The position numbers and the translations under genes are program-made. Shown in pieces: positions 1 through 10,200 of a stretch of 64,000 nt of DNA. Within the stretch, counting starts at the first letter, position 1, and each line of letters opens with the position of its first letter. This DNA comes from Dyadobacter bucti (lineage in GTDB: Bacteria > Bacteroidota > Bacteroidia > Cytophagales > Spirosomataceae). Below the pieces are notes generated by a model, which was given only the letters and a program-made list of their open reading frames with translations, ran no database searches and was not told where the DNA came from. The stretch spans positions 420,159 through 484,158 of the forward strand of contig NZ_SWFP01000006.1 of NCBI RefSeq assembly GCF_005869225.1, in the 5' to 3' direction.

Positions 1-1
1 C

Positions 2-631
2 AGCAATGACGAAAAAAATGCGACGCATATGTATACGCACGGCCTGGGATACGGGGATATTAATGGGGACGGACGAAAAGATGTTGTGGTGAAAAATGGC
101 TGGTGGGAAGGTCCTGCTGAGGGCCCTGCCAAACGTGCGAAAGATAGAGACTGGGTTTTTCATGCTGCCGACCTGGGGCAGGATTGTTCGCAGATGTATG
201 TATTGGATTTAAATGGTGATAAACTGAACGATGTAATCAGTGCCTCGGCTCATAACTATGGTATCTGGTGGCATGAACAGGGTAAAGATGCTCAGGGAAA
301 TACTACCTGGACACATCATGAAATCGACAAGTCGTTTTCGCAGACCCACGGCCTGGCATTGAAAGATATAAACGGTGACGGAAACCTTGACCTTGTTACT
401 GGAAAGCGCTATTTTGCCCACAACGGTAACGATCCTGGCGAATTTGAGCCTGCGCTTATTTGTTGGTTCGAATACAAACCGGGTAAAACACCCACCTGGG
501 TAAAGCATGATATTGATACGGATTCAGGAGTGGGGCTGCATGTGACAGTGGAGGATATTAACAATGACGGCCTGCTTGACATAGTGACGGGCAACAAGAA
601 AGGCGTAAGGATATTTACCCAAAAGAAATAG
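2..631 (+). CDS. FG-GAP/VCBS repeat protein, 5' end outside the window
   Basis: The reading frame is open to the left edge, so this is the C-terminal part (about 209 residues) of a longer gene. It carries repeated Ca-binding-like loops of the DxNxDGxxD type (DINGDGRKD, DLNGDKLND, DINGDGNLD, DINNDGLLD), typical of FG-GAP/VCBS beta-propeller blades in extracellular or periplasmic proteins. No T9SS sorting tail follows the last blade. A sugar isomerase/epimerase-like gene starts 19 bp downstream on the same strand, so the two may be co-transcribed and share a role in carbohydrate use. That link is inference, and the precise function is unknown. A similar protein sits at 20873-22042. Confidence 0.8.
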   Translation, partial: SNDEKNATHMYTHGLGYGDINGDGRKDVVVKNGWWEGPAEGPAKRAKDRDWVFHAADLGQDCSQMYVLDLNGDKLNDVISASAHNYGIWWHEQGKDAQGNTTWTHHEIDKSFSQTHGLALKDINGDGNLDLVTGKRYFAHNGNDPGEFEPALICWFEYKPGKTPTWVKHDIDTDSGVGLHVTVEDINNDGLLDIVTGNKKGVRIFTQKK

Positions 632-650
632 CCGCTTAAAATCCATCCGG

Positions 651-1496
651 ATGAACTTTGGCATCAACACATATTTGTTTTCGTCGCCTTTCACCAATGA
701 AAGCGTCAAGTTCTTTCCGAAATTCAAAGAATGGGGATTTGACTTTGTCGAAATAGCACTGGAAGAGCCTGAACTGATTGATCCCGTGTTGATCAGAAAA
801 GCACTGGATGCCAATGCACTCGAATGTCGTTCCGTTTGCGCTGCAACCGGCCCCGGGCGGGATCTTCGTGGGAACCGTAAGGAGCAGGTAACTTCTATCG
901 AATACATTCAGAAGTTAATCGACTTTGCCCCGGTTTTGGGCAGTAAGCTTGTTGCCGGCCCCATATATTCTTCCGTGGGGAGGGCAGATCTGGTTCCTGA
1001 GGAAAAATACAAAAAACAGTGGAAACTGGTGGTGAAAAATTTGCAGTTACTGACAGCCTATGCTCAGGAGCATGATGTAAAACTGGCCATCGAGCCACTG
1101 AACCGGTACGAAACGGATTTTATCAATACCTGTGAACAGGCCATGCAGCTGATCCATGACGTCGGCAGCGACGCGTTGGTGGTACATCTGGATTCCTTTC
1201 ACATGAATCTGGAAGAAAAAGATCCGGCTTTGGCAATTCAAAAAGCCGGTGAAAAGCTCGGGTTATTACATGCATCAGGAAGTGACCGGGGTACGCCGGG
1301 TGGTGATCAGATCAATTGGGACAGAATTTTTGCGGCTCTTGATCACATTAATTACCAGGGTGATATTGTGATTGAATCCTTCACGCCAGATGTAAAGGTT
1401 ATTGCCAAAGCCGCGTCGATCTGGAGACAGATCGAGCCTTCCAAGGAGGCCATCGCTATTGACGGGCTGAAATTTTTGAGGTCAGTAGCCTTTTGA
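651..1496 (+). CDS. sugar phosphate isomerase/epimerase (xylose isomerase-like TIM barrel)
   Basis: This 281-residue protein has the length and motif order of the D-tagatose/D-psicose 3-epimerase branch of the AP-endonuclease-2-like TIM barrels. Four metal ligands are expected in this family, and candidates are visible in the right order: Glu in AIEPLNRYE (about 149), Asp in HLDSFHMN (about 182), His in LLHASGSDRG (about 209) and Glu in VIESFTP (about 245). It has no signal peptide, so it is cytoplasmic. The likely reaction is C3 epimerisation or isomerisation of a ketose, but the substrate cannot be read from the sequence. It lies 19 bp after the FG-GAP gene. Confidence 0.8.
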   Translation: MNFGINTYLFSSPFTNESVKFFPKFKEWGFDFVEIALEEPELIDPVLIRKALDANALECRSVCAATGPGRDLRGNRKEQVTSIEYIQKLIDFAPVLGSKLVAGPIYSSVGRADLVPEEKYKKQWKLVVKNLQLLTAYAQEHDVKLAIEPLNRYETDFINTCEQAMQLIHDVGSDALVVHLDSFHMNLEEKDPALAIQKAGEKLGLLHASGSDRGTPGGDQINWDRIFAALDHINYQGDIVIESFTPDVKVIAKAASIWRQIEPSKEAIAIDGLKFLRSVAF

Positions 1497-1589
1497 TAAT
1501 TGAAGGTAGGGAGTCTTTATCTTATGATGCTAAATGAAATTATCTTGGCCATAATTTCGGTAATATTGTATAAACGAATGGTTTAAGCT

Positions 1590-2180
1590 ATGATCGACAC
1601 ACTTGAACAGCTGGATTTTGCCAAACAATATACTTATGCCGATTACCTCAAATGGCAGGTTAAGGAACGTTTGGAACTCATCAAGGGCTATATATACAAA
1701 ATGTCGCCGGCACCTTCCCGCCGGCATCAGGCTATTGTGTGGAACTTGAATGGAATTATCTGGAGTTTTTTAAAAAATCAGCCCTGCCAGGCTTACGCTG
1801 CACCTTTCGATGTGCGTTTGCCGATAAAAGATAAAAAAAGCAATCAAGAAATAACCACAGTTTTGCAGCCGGATATTTGTGTGATTTGTGATATTTCAAA
1901 GCTGGATGATAAAGGCTGTGTTGGCGCACCTGATCTTGTGATCGAGGTACTTTCGCCAGAAAATTCCGACAAGGAAATGAAACAGAAATATAATGCTTAC
2001 GAAGAAAGTGGCGTGAAAGAATATTGGATGGTATATTCCGACTTCGAACATGTATTGATTTTCGCATTGGATGAATCCGGGAAATTTGTGGGACAGCATC
2101 CGAAAATTAAGGGAGATTTATTAAAATCAGTGGTCTTCCCTGAACTCGCTATTGATCTGAGAGAAGTGTTCTTGGAGTAG
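1590..2180 (+). CDS. Uma2 family (DUF820) putative PD-(D/E)XK nuclease
   Basis: This 196-residue protein has the full-length Uma2/DUF820 pattern: an N-terminal ERLELIKGYIYKMSPAPS-like segment, the acidic PDICVICD strand, then PDLVIEVLSPENS, which resembles the D...ExK core of restriction-type nucleases, and a terminal YWMVYSD...VLIFALDE segment. The family is multicopy in Bacteroidota and Cyanobacteria. Its biological role is poorly established, and it is usually annotated as an endonuclease by fold alone. The gene stands by itself, 93 bp after the isomerase, and faces mqo across a shared hairpin terminator. Confidence 0.85.
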   Translation: MIDTLEQLDFAKQYTYADYLKWQVKERLELIKGYIYKMSPAPSRRHQAIVWNLNGIIWSFLKNQPCQAYAAPFDVRLPIKDKKSNQEITTVLQPDICVICDISKLDDKGCVGAPDLVIEVLSPENSDKEMKQKYNAYEESGVKEYWMVYSDFEHVLIFALDESGKFVGQHPKIKGDLLKSVVFPELAIDLREVFLE

Positions 2181-2205
2181 CGATATTATTAAATGATGAA
2201 CAAAA

Positions 2206-2234
2206 AAAGTCCCGGACTCAACACCCGGGACTTT
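2206..2234 (-). terminator. intrinsic terminator of mqo (perfect 10-bp stem)
   Basis: The arms at 2206-2215 (AAAGTCCCGG) and 2225-2234 (CCGGGACTTT) pair perfectly across a 9-nt loop. Read on the minus strand, the hairpin is followed by a run of T (the A-tract at 2202-2208), so it suits termination of mqo. It may also stop Uma2 transcription from the other side. Confidence 0.8.
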
Positions 2235-2260
2235 GTATTATATATTTTATCAAACAACGA

Positions 2261-3787
2261 TCAAAAAGGAATTTCTTCTTCCAGTCTGGATGCACCTAAT
2301 TGCAAAACTTCAGTTGTTCGGGCGCGGGTCTTGGCTGCAAGCTTAGCATCCTTTGCCAGTGACTGGCCAAAAGAAGGGATCATATTCCTGAATTCCGTCT
2401 GCCATTCTTCTGATTTAGCATCTTTGAAACATTTGTGGATCAGGTCGATCATGATTGAAACCGAAGTAGATGCTCCTGGTGACGCTCCTAACAACGCAGC
2501 CAGAGATCCGTCTGCGGCAGTGACCATCTCGGTACCAAATTCCAGCACACCGCCTACTTTCTTGTCTTTTTTAATCACCTGTACGCGCTGACCGGCAGTT
2601 TCCAGATCCCAATCTTCGAGCCGAGCTTCGGGAAGATAATCTTTCAAAGCAAGAATACGGTCCTCCGGAGATTGTCTTACCTGATCGATAAGGTACTTGG
2701 TCAGCGGCATATTGTGAATACCTGCCGCGAGCATTGGTTTGATATTATTCAGCTTGATGGATAACGGCAAATCCATATACGAACCGTTTTTAAGGAATTT
2801 GGTTGAAAATCCTGCGTACGGGCCGAACAGCAAAGCTTTTTGACCATCAATCAACCGTGTATCGAGATGAGGAACGGACATCGGAGGCGAGCCAACGGAA
2901 GCTTTTCCATATACCTTTGCCTGATGTTTTTCCACAATTTCTGGGTTATTGCAGACGAGCCACTGCCCGCTCACAGGAAATCCGCCGAAACCTTTGCCTT
3001 CGGGAATGCCGGACTTTTCCAAAAGTGGTAAAGAACCGCCTCCCGCTCCGATGAACACAAATTTGGTTTGTACCTTGTGTATTTTTTTTGAGCCTCTGTC
3101 TTTTACTTCCAGTATCCAGGATCCATCTTTTTTACGCTCAAAATCATCCACCTCATGATTTAGAAAAAGATGGACGCCGGCCTGTTCTTCGAGGTGGTTA
3201 AACATAGACCTGGTCAAAGCACCAAAATTGACGTCTGTACCCAGTTCCATTTTTGTAGCGGCCACTCTTTCGTTCGGGTCGCGTCCTTCCATCACCAAAG
3301 GGATCCAGCTGCTGATTTCATCTTTGTCCTCAGTATATTCCATACCATCGAACAAATGATGACTTGTGAGCGCTTCGAAACGTTTTCTGAGGTATTCAGC
3401 ATTTTCTTCTCCCCATACAAAGCTCATATGCGGGATATGATGGATAAATGAATCTGGCGAATCAATGATTTCATTTTCAACCAGGTATGCCCAGAACTCT
3501 TTGGAAATCTCAAAGGACTCGGCAATTTTAACAGCTTTGGAGTAATCTATTGAGCCGTCGGGTAACTGAGGCGTATAGTTAAGCTCGCAAAAGGCAGAAT
3601 GTCCTGTTCCCGCGTTATTCCATGCGTCGGAGCTTTCAGCAGTGATCCGGTCGAGACGCTCAAAAATGGAAATTGTAACTGAAGGATTTAATTTTTTAAG
3701 CAAAACTCCCAGAGTCGCACTCATAATACCTGCCCCTATCAAAACTACATCGGGGTAGATTGTTTTTGAAGAATTTATGGTATTCAT
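2261..3787 (-). CDS. mqo: malate:quinone oxidoreductase
   Basis: This 508-residue protein oxidises malate to oxaloacetate with FAD and passes electrons to the quinone pool, as the membrane-associated alternative to NAD-malate dehydrogenase. The N-terminus has the dinucleotide-binding segment DVVLIGAGIMSATLG (about residues 13-27). It is followed by the Mqo signatures ERLDRITAESSDAWNNAGTGHSA and, near the C-terminus, LLGASPGASTSVSIM. Length and motifs fit the family over the whole protein. The gene is monocistronic: a 10-bp stem terminator lies downstream, and a Bacteroidota-like promoter (TTG - 18 bp - TACTTTTC) is visible about 60-90 bp upstream on the minus strand. Confidence 0.95.
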   Translation of the reverse strand: MNTINSSKTIYPDVVLIGAGIMSATLGVLLKKLNPSVTISIFERLDRITAESSDAWNNAGTGHSAFCELNYTPQLPDGSIDYSKAVKIAESFEISKEFWAYLVENEIIDSPDSFIHHIPHMSFVWGEENAEYLRKRFEALTSHHLFDGMEYTEDKDEISSWIPLVMEGRDPNERVAATKMELGTDVNFGALTRSMFNHLEEQAGVHLFLNHEVDDFERKKDGSWILEVKDRGSKKIHKVQTKFVFIGAGGGSLPLLEKSGIPEGKGFGGFPVSGQWLVCNNPEIVEKHQAKVYGKASVGSPPMSVPHLDTRLIDGQKALLFGPYAGFSTKFLKNGSYMDLPLSIKLNNIKPMLAAGIHNMPLTKYLIDQVRQSPEDRILALKDYLPEARLEDWDLETAGQRVQVIKKDKKVGGVLEFGTEMVTAADGSLAALLGASPGASTSVSIMIDLIHKCFKDAKSEEWQTEFRNMIPSFGQSLAKDAKLAAKTRARTTEVLQLGASRLEEEIPF

Positions 3788-4266
3788 CGGAGAAAATATA
3801 TTGTTTGATCGGGCGCCTTGGCCCGGAAAAGTACAAAAGGCAACTACATAACAACGGTTTGAGAGCCAATTGTTTCGAAAATAGTATAATTTTAAAAATA
3901 AAGTTACCCCCGGTTATAACTTCTTTTTTAGGATCAATTAAAACTTAATTAGTTGCAAAAATCGGAATTAGCATGCGTGTAGGACGCGCTTCGCATAAAA
4001 CTGCAGTCGGGGAGGTCCTGATTCCATAAAGTGAAGACACTAAGGAAGTAGCGGCAAATATTCTTGTTGAACTAATATTTGCCCACACGAAAAGTTCTCG
4101 TAAATTTATGTTTCGGATAACTTTTACTCAGATTTGACTTTATACGATAATTTTTGAAGCCTGGTGACTTTTCACAGTATTAAGCGTCAATATCATCTAA
4201 CACAAAAAGGTAACACATCAACAGTCGACAATGGAAAACAAATTTTACTTTAAGCACACTGGAACT
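3788..4266. other. intergenic region between mqo and the first C25 peptidase gene
   Basis: This is a divergent AT-rich spacer of about 480 bp. The mqo-proximal part holds that gene's likely promoter. No open frame of convincing composition, tRNA or clear riboswitch fold was found. The 100 bp before 4267 should hold the promoter of the C25 gene, but no perfect TAnnTTTG element is visible there. Confidence 0.5.
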
Positions 4267-7224
4267 ATGAGAATTTTTAAAATTGTATCCCTTTTCTTCG
4301 TTTTAGTTTTAAATGAATCTTTTGCCCAGAAGTGGAGCGGTGTAAATGGAAATGAATGGTTGGCTGGAAAATATGGTCAGCAGTGGGTTCGAATAGGTGT
4401 TACAGCGGCCGGAATTCACAAAGTGGATGTTAATAATCTCCCCCAGGCATTCAAGGATGCTGACAAAAACAGGCTGGAACTTTATCACCGCGGAAAGCAA
4501 GTCAGTATTATCAAAGCAGATGCGAGCGAAATTCTTTTCTACGGAATTCCCAACGACGGGTCTTCGGATCAGCTGCTTTACAGGCTGCCTACTTCGAGGA
4601 AGAATCCGCACTATAGTCACTATTCTGATGAAAGTGCTTATTTCTTAACTATCAATCCCACAATCAATGGCAACCGTGCCGTTACCCCGGTCGTAGTTAA
4701 TAATCCGTCGGCCGTGCAGGCTCTGTTTCACATTAAGACGGATTTGAAGAAGTATGTTAATGAATATTCGCATTCGACAGTATATTTTTATAAACCTGCT
4801 ACCTTAAATAGTTACCTCGAGGAAGGGAAGCAAGGGACAGGAACTTCACTTTATGGACAATTCTTGAATGGGAATATTCAGACTTCCAACCCGAAATCTC
4901 AGCTAGACCCAGGTGATCCCTATCAACCTGTACCTTTTTCTTTTCAGGTGAAAGTTCCGTACGGGAGCGCACCTAAAAAAGTCAATGTTCACATTAAAGC
5001 GAGATTGGGTGCCTCTACTGCGGAAATATATGTTGGCAAAGACGCTACAAACTTACGTTCTGTCGGAACACTTCCTGTTACGAATTTTAATGACTATGAC
5101 TATGCTTTCGATTTACAGAACGATGACTTTGATGGTAACGGAGGTACACTAGGTTTCAAATCGACGAAAACCGGCGCAGATGGAAGTGCATTTTGCGTAT
5201 CATATTTTACTGTGGAGTACGAGCAAAATACTGATATGCAAAATCTTAACACGTATCTGTTTAGTTTTCCTGCAGTTTCTTCAGGGACCCAATCTAAGAT
5301 TGCCATTTCAAATGCCCCTGCGGACGTAAAAGTTTATGATGTTTCAGATCCGGATGTACCTCGTATCATCTCTAGTACTCCTGGTGATTTTGCTGTTGAT
5401 AGGAACAGTGAAAAGTTAACGCTGCTTGCAACAAAGGAGACAATCAGTATTAATCCAGTAAAAATTGAGTCTATAAATTTTCAGGATATTTCTCCGGCAT
5501 CGTACGATTACCTCATTGTTTGCAGCGGATCTTTAAATTCGTCGTCTAATACGTATGCTAATTATAGGCAGTTGACGTCTCCCGGGAAAAAGTATAAACC
5601 CATTGTCAAAAATATCAAGGACATATATAATCAGTTTAATTATGGAGAGCCGAGTCCGGTTGCGATACGGAGATTTGTGGATTTCATGATCTCGGACAAC
5701 AATAAGGACAAATATTTGCTCTTAATTGGTAAGTCAGTTACATACTTTGAACGAGCCGTGAGAGAATTACCTGATGAGGTTCCAACCATTGGGTTTCCTG
5801 GGTCGGACTTGCTATTGGTAGATGGATTACGTGGCACTCAGGACGATGTTCCGGCGATTCCAGTTGGCAGGATCGCTGCCATATCAGATCAGCAGGTTTT
5901 AGATTACCTAGCGAAGATTATTAAGTATGAAAGTCAGACTGATGTATCCTGGCGCAAGAATGTTCTTCATATGAACGGGGGAAAAAGTCCGGCAGAAGTT
6001 TCAGAATTCGCGGGGTATCTTTCAGCAATCTCGGGAACGGTGACAAATAGTCCTTTTTCAGGGAAGGTAGTGCCGAAAATTAAAACAATTGCCGCCGATG
6101 TTACCGAGGAAGTTTCATTGTCACCAGAGCTGAATGGAACGGCGCAGGGGATCAGTGGACTTGGGATGATATCGTATTTCGGACATGGAAGTTTAAATGA
6201 AACTGACTACAACGCGGGACACGTAATGAATCCGGCAAAGGGGTATAATAATCCCAATAATTTTCCTGTTCTGTTTTACAATGGTTGTGGAGTAAATAAC
6301 GTTTTTAGCGGACGTCAGGCTCTTTTTGGAGCACCTAGTCTCGTGCGACCGATGTCCTTGGACTGGCTTCTGGCCCCTGGCAAAGGTGCAATAATTGTGA
6401 TGGGTAATTCCTGGGATGCTTATGCAAGTAATTCGAACGAATATCTCGACAGGCTCTACCCGTTGCTGTTTTCTGTTCCAGATATACAGCGTAAGCCGAT
6501 TGGCAATATTCTTCAAGACGTAGCACAGCAAATGAAAACTGCCAAAGGATATTCTTATAGTGGCGCTAATAACGGAAGGATAGCTGCATATTATGATAAG
6601 GACAGGGCCAATATTCATCAAGTTCTCTTACAGGGCGATCCGGCTTTGAAAATATTGTTGTCTGAATCGTCGCTTCCGGTAGAACTGATGTCTATTGAGG
6701 CTATTAATGAGCCGGGTCGTGTGAAATTAATTTGGAAAACGGCAGTTGAAAAAAATAATGGTCGGTTTGAAGTTGAAAGGAGCTACAATGCAAGGAATTT
6801 CGAGAAAATAGGGGTTGTTGAGGGAAATGGAACAGTCACTACGGAAAGCAATTATTTTTTTTATGACATAAATCCTCTGTCGGGAACCAGTTATTATCGT
6901 TTGAAACAATTTGACACAAATGTAAATCCGGATGGCACAGTGGTCGATGGAAGTTTCACTAACTCCATAATAGTGTCTGTAAATAGGGGGCAATCGAATC
7001 TACTGACGGCATCTCCTAATCCAACTACAGATTTTGTTGAATTGTCATTGGATGCTCCGGTTCAAATAAAAAAATGGGATTTGTATGACGTCAAGGGAAG
7101 ATTGAGAAAGCAGAATCAGCTGGGAGTCCGAGTTTATCTTTCAGACTTGGAAAGTGGCGAGTACATCGTTAAAATTACGACTGATAACGGCGACGTTTTC
7201 AATAAAAAAGTTGTGAAGAAATAA
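4267..7224 (+). CDS. secreted C25 (gingipain/PorU-like) cysteine peptidase with T9SS sorting tail
   Basis: From the ATG at 4267 this is 985 residues with a clean signal peptide (MRIFKIVSLFFVLVLNESFAQ). An in-frame ATG at 4231 would add 12 polar residues and is less likely. The N-terminal part (RIGVTAAGIHKVD, FYGIPNDGSS, SAYFLT) matches the region preceding the catalytic domain in PorU-like proteins. The C25 dyad is visible as His640 in YFGHGSL and Cys674 in YNGCGVNNVFSG; the 34-residue spacing fits gingipains. The last about 75 residues (SPNPTTDFVEL ... LYDVKGR ... GEYIVKI ... KKVVKK) are a type-A T9SS sorting domain, so the protein is exported and probably surface-anchored. A paralogue follows 58 bp downstream. 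Confidence 0.88.
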   Translation: MRIFKIVSLFFVLVLNESFAQKWSGVNGNEWLAGKYGQQWVRIGVTAAGIHKVDVNNLPQAFKDADKNRLELYHRGKQVSIIKADASEILFYGIPNDGSSDQLLYRLPTSRKNPHYSHYSDESAYFLTINPTINGNRAVTPVVVNNPSAVQALFHIKTDLKKYVNEYSHSTVYFYKPATLNSYLEEGKQGTGTSLYGQFLNGNIQTSNPKSQLDPGDPYQPVPFSFQVKVPYGSAPKKVNVHIKARLGASTAEIYVGKDATNLRSVGTLPVTNFNDYDYAFDLQNDDFDGNGGTLGFKSTKTGADGSAFCVSYFTVEYEQNTDMQNLNTYLFSFPAVSSGTQSKIAISNAPADVKVYDVSDPDVPRIISSTPGDFAVDRNSEKLTLLATKETISINPVKIESINFQDISPASYDYLIVCSGSLNSSSNTYANYRQLTSPGKKYKPIVKNIKDIYNQFNYGEPSPVAIRRFVDFMISDNNKDKYLLLIGKSVTYFERAVRELPDEVPTIGFPGSDLLLVDGLRGTQDDVPAIPVGRIAAISDQQVLDYLAKIIKYESQTDVSWRKNVLHMNGGKSPAEVSEFAGYLSAISGTVTNSPFSGKVVPKIKTIAADVTEEVSLSPELNGTAQGISGLGMISYFGHGSLNETDYNAGHVMNPAKGYNNPNNFPVLFYNGCGVNNVFSGRQALFGAPSLVRPMSLDWLLAPGKGAIIVMGNSWDAYASNSNEYLDRLYPLLFSVPDIQRKPIGNILQDVAQQMKTAKGYSYSGANNGRIAAYYDKDRANIHQVLLQGDPALKILLSESSLPVELMSIEAINEPGRVKLIWKTAVEKNNGRFEVERSYNARNFEKIGVVEGNGTVTTESNYFFYDINPLSGTSYYRLKQFDTNVNPDGTVVDGSFTNSIIVSVNRGQSNLLTASPNPTTDFVELSLDAPVQIKKWDLYDVKGRLRKQNQLGVRVYLSDLESGEYIVKITTDNGDVFNKKVVKK

Positions 7225-7282
7225 CTGCCTCGAAGGGCGCGGGTATAGAAATTTGCCCGCGTTCTTTGCTAACACTATAAAC

Positions 7283-10200
7283 ATGAAAAATATATTATCC
7301 CGGACTATAGCTATTTGCACAATAGTGACTTTAGGCATAGCAAAAATTCCTATTGCTTATTCTCAGGTGCAACCGGCTAATAGCTGGATAGAGTACGAAC
7401 AATCTTATGTAAAAATAGGAGTCGTTCAAAAGGGAGTCCATAAGATACAATTTTCTGCTCTTCCAGGGAATTTTGCCACAGGTCTGAAGGATAATATTCA
7501 GCTTTGGCGAAGGGGAAAGCAAGTAGCGATATTGAATATCGACAATGAGGGGATCCTGTTTTATGGAGTACCCAACGATGGCTCTAGCGATTCGATTTTG
7601 TATAGACCTCACAGCGCAAGAATAAATCCATATTGGAGTTTTTTTTCTGATGAGAGCTCTTATTTTTTAACTATTGGGAAGTCCGCGGGGCTGCGGTCGG
7701 TGCAAATCACCAAACCAGTTGATACAGGTTTGCAATCCACGCTTTATCACCGTGCCAGCTCAGTAACCGTTTTGAAGGATGAATATTCGCTCAGCACTCT
7801 CACTTACCTCAGTCCATCACTAATAAATAGTTTCTTTGAAATAGGCGCAAGTAGGACGGGGAAAATTATTGTACAAGGTAAACCAATCAACATTGCCTTT
7901 CAATTGACAAATAGGGTATCGACAGATCTATCGAGGCCATCTATAAAGCTCATGGTTCATGGCAGAAGTCCGGGCATTCGGAATGTCGAAGTTTATGTTG
8001 GCAAAAGCGCCGCTTCATTAAGGTTAGTAAAATCAATTAGTAGTCAGGGGTTTTCAGGTGTTGATTATTCTTTCAATCTGGACGAAGGAGACTTTGACAC
8101 TGTCACTAACAGTGGAGTATTGAGTGTAAAATCCGTCAGCAGTGATGTGAATGATGCTTTTTCAATAGCTTACTACTCCATTTCTTACCCTCAGAATTTT
8201 GATCTTGAGGGTAAGAGTTTGGCTGAATTGCAATTGGAGGGCACGAATGACCAATATTCAAAAATTAGTCTGACTAACGCGGATTCTAAGGTTCGTGTTT
8301 TGGATATTACTGATCCAGATCGTGCCTCAATTGTTATTGGATCATTGAACGCCTTGATGGTGCCGCGCATTGCAGGGAAAGAACTAAAACTATTTGTAAG
8401 CAGTGAAGTTGTGACGGTACCAACTGCAAAAGTGACAAATCTGCCTCCTTTCGCTAAATACCCGACATCGCCTAATTTCATTATTGTTACCAGCGAGAAT
8501 CTTCTCACAGGAGCCAATGAATACGCTTCGTATCGTTCGTCCGTCCACGGGGGTGAACACAAGACCCTGGTGGCAAATATTAAGGATATATATAATCAAT
8601 TTAATTATGGGGAGCCTAGCCCGGTTGCGATCAGGAGATTTATGGAACATATTCTTGCCGCAGGCACAGAGGGCAAATACTTATTTTTGATTGGGAAGTC
8701 TATTACGCTGAACGAAAGAATGGTTAGAGAGCTTCCTGATGAAGTACCTTCAATTGGTTATCCTGGGTCAGACATCCTGTTAGTAGAAGGATTAGCAGGT
8801 GCTCCACGAGATGTGCCGGCGGTGCCAGTGGGCAGACTTACGGCGGTTAGTAATAAAAATATTTCTGATTACTTACAAAAAGTAAAGGAATACGAAAATA
8901 GTTTGTCTGGGGATTATAGCTGGAGAAAGAAAGTACTTCATCTAAACGGCGGAAAATCAGTGTCCGAAATAACCCAGTTAAAAAATATATTGTCAGCACT
9001 TACACCAACGGTTGAAAATGGATTGGTAGGTGGTGAGGTCAAGGCCTTTGTAAAGCAGCAAGCGATAGCGGAAGTAGAAAAGGTGGTAATTGCTCCGGAA
9101 GTTAATAACGGCGTTGGGTTGATAACTTATTTTGGTCACGGTTCACTCACTGTAACAGATCTTGATATGGGTTATGTGACAGACGCGAGCAGAGGTTATA
9201 ATACGAACAAAATGTACCCTGTTATGTACTTTACCGGGTGCGGTGTCGGAAATGTTTTTAGTGGACGATACAACACCAACCTATCAGCGGGTGATAAGTA
9301 CGCACTGTCTTTAGATTGGCTTTTGACGCCAAACAAAGGTGCAGTTTCCATCATCGCAAACTCATACAATAGTTTTGTAACGCCGGCATCCAGATATTTG
9401 AAAGAGTTGTATAACAACATATTTACAGATCCTAACACATCAAATTTGCCAATCGGCGATATACAGTCGGCAGTTGCAAGGAAAATCATATCTGAGGATG
9501 CGAATGTATTCAACGTGTCAAATGTTCATCAATCTGTTTTGCAGGGAGATCCAGCACTAAAAGTAATTTCGATGCCGCTCCCCGATTATGCAATAGACCG
9601 TGATGCCGGCATCAAAATTGTCTCAGAATCTCCTGATAAGACCATCGGACAATCAACTACGTTATCAGTGAAGATTTACCTTCAAAACTTCGGGAGGTAT
9701 AACAAGTCTGAAAGTATTCCAATTGAACTGAGTGTTTCCTATGGGGGGGCATCCGAAATCAGCACACATAATGTTACTGGTTTTGCCCAACGGGACACGC
9801 TTTCAATCTCATTGCCTAATGAGAGAAAGATTAGCAAAATACAGGTGAGAATTGACCCTAAGAAAACAAAAGTTGAGTTAAGCGATAATAACAATAGTGC
9901 TGAATTGTTTGTTGACTGGGAGGTAGCTAAGAATGAAACCATATATCCGGAAGGAATAGTAGAAGATCTTATTGCGCCAGCAATTGATGTTTGGTTTAAC
10001 AACAGAATGATCAGAAACGGTGAGGGGGTTGGTGTCAATCCGAATATTCAGATCGTTTTAACGGACGACCGTTTTTTAACCGTAGATACCACAAACGTAT
10101 CTGTTTTTTTGAGATCCTGTCCTGACAATAGCTGTGATTTCAAGCGTATCAATTACTCTGATGGTACTTTGAAAATAACTTCGACAACGGACAAATCAGC

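Noticed and set aside
2193..2591. 132-codon plus-strand frame overlapping the end of mqo
   Set aside because: It starts in the terminator and continues antisense to the conserved C-terminus of Mqo.
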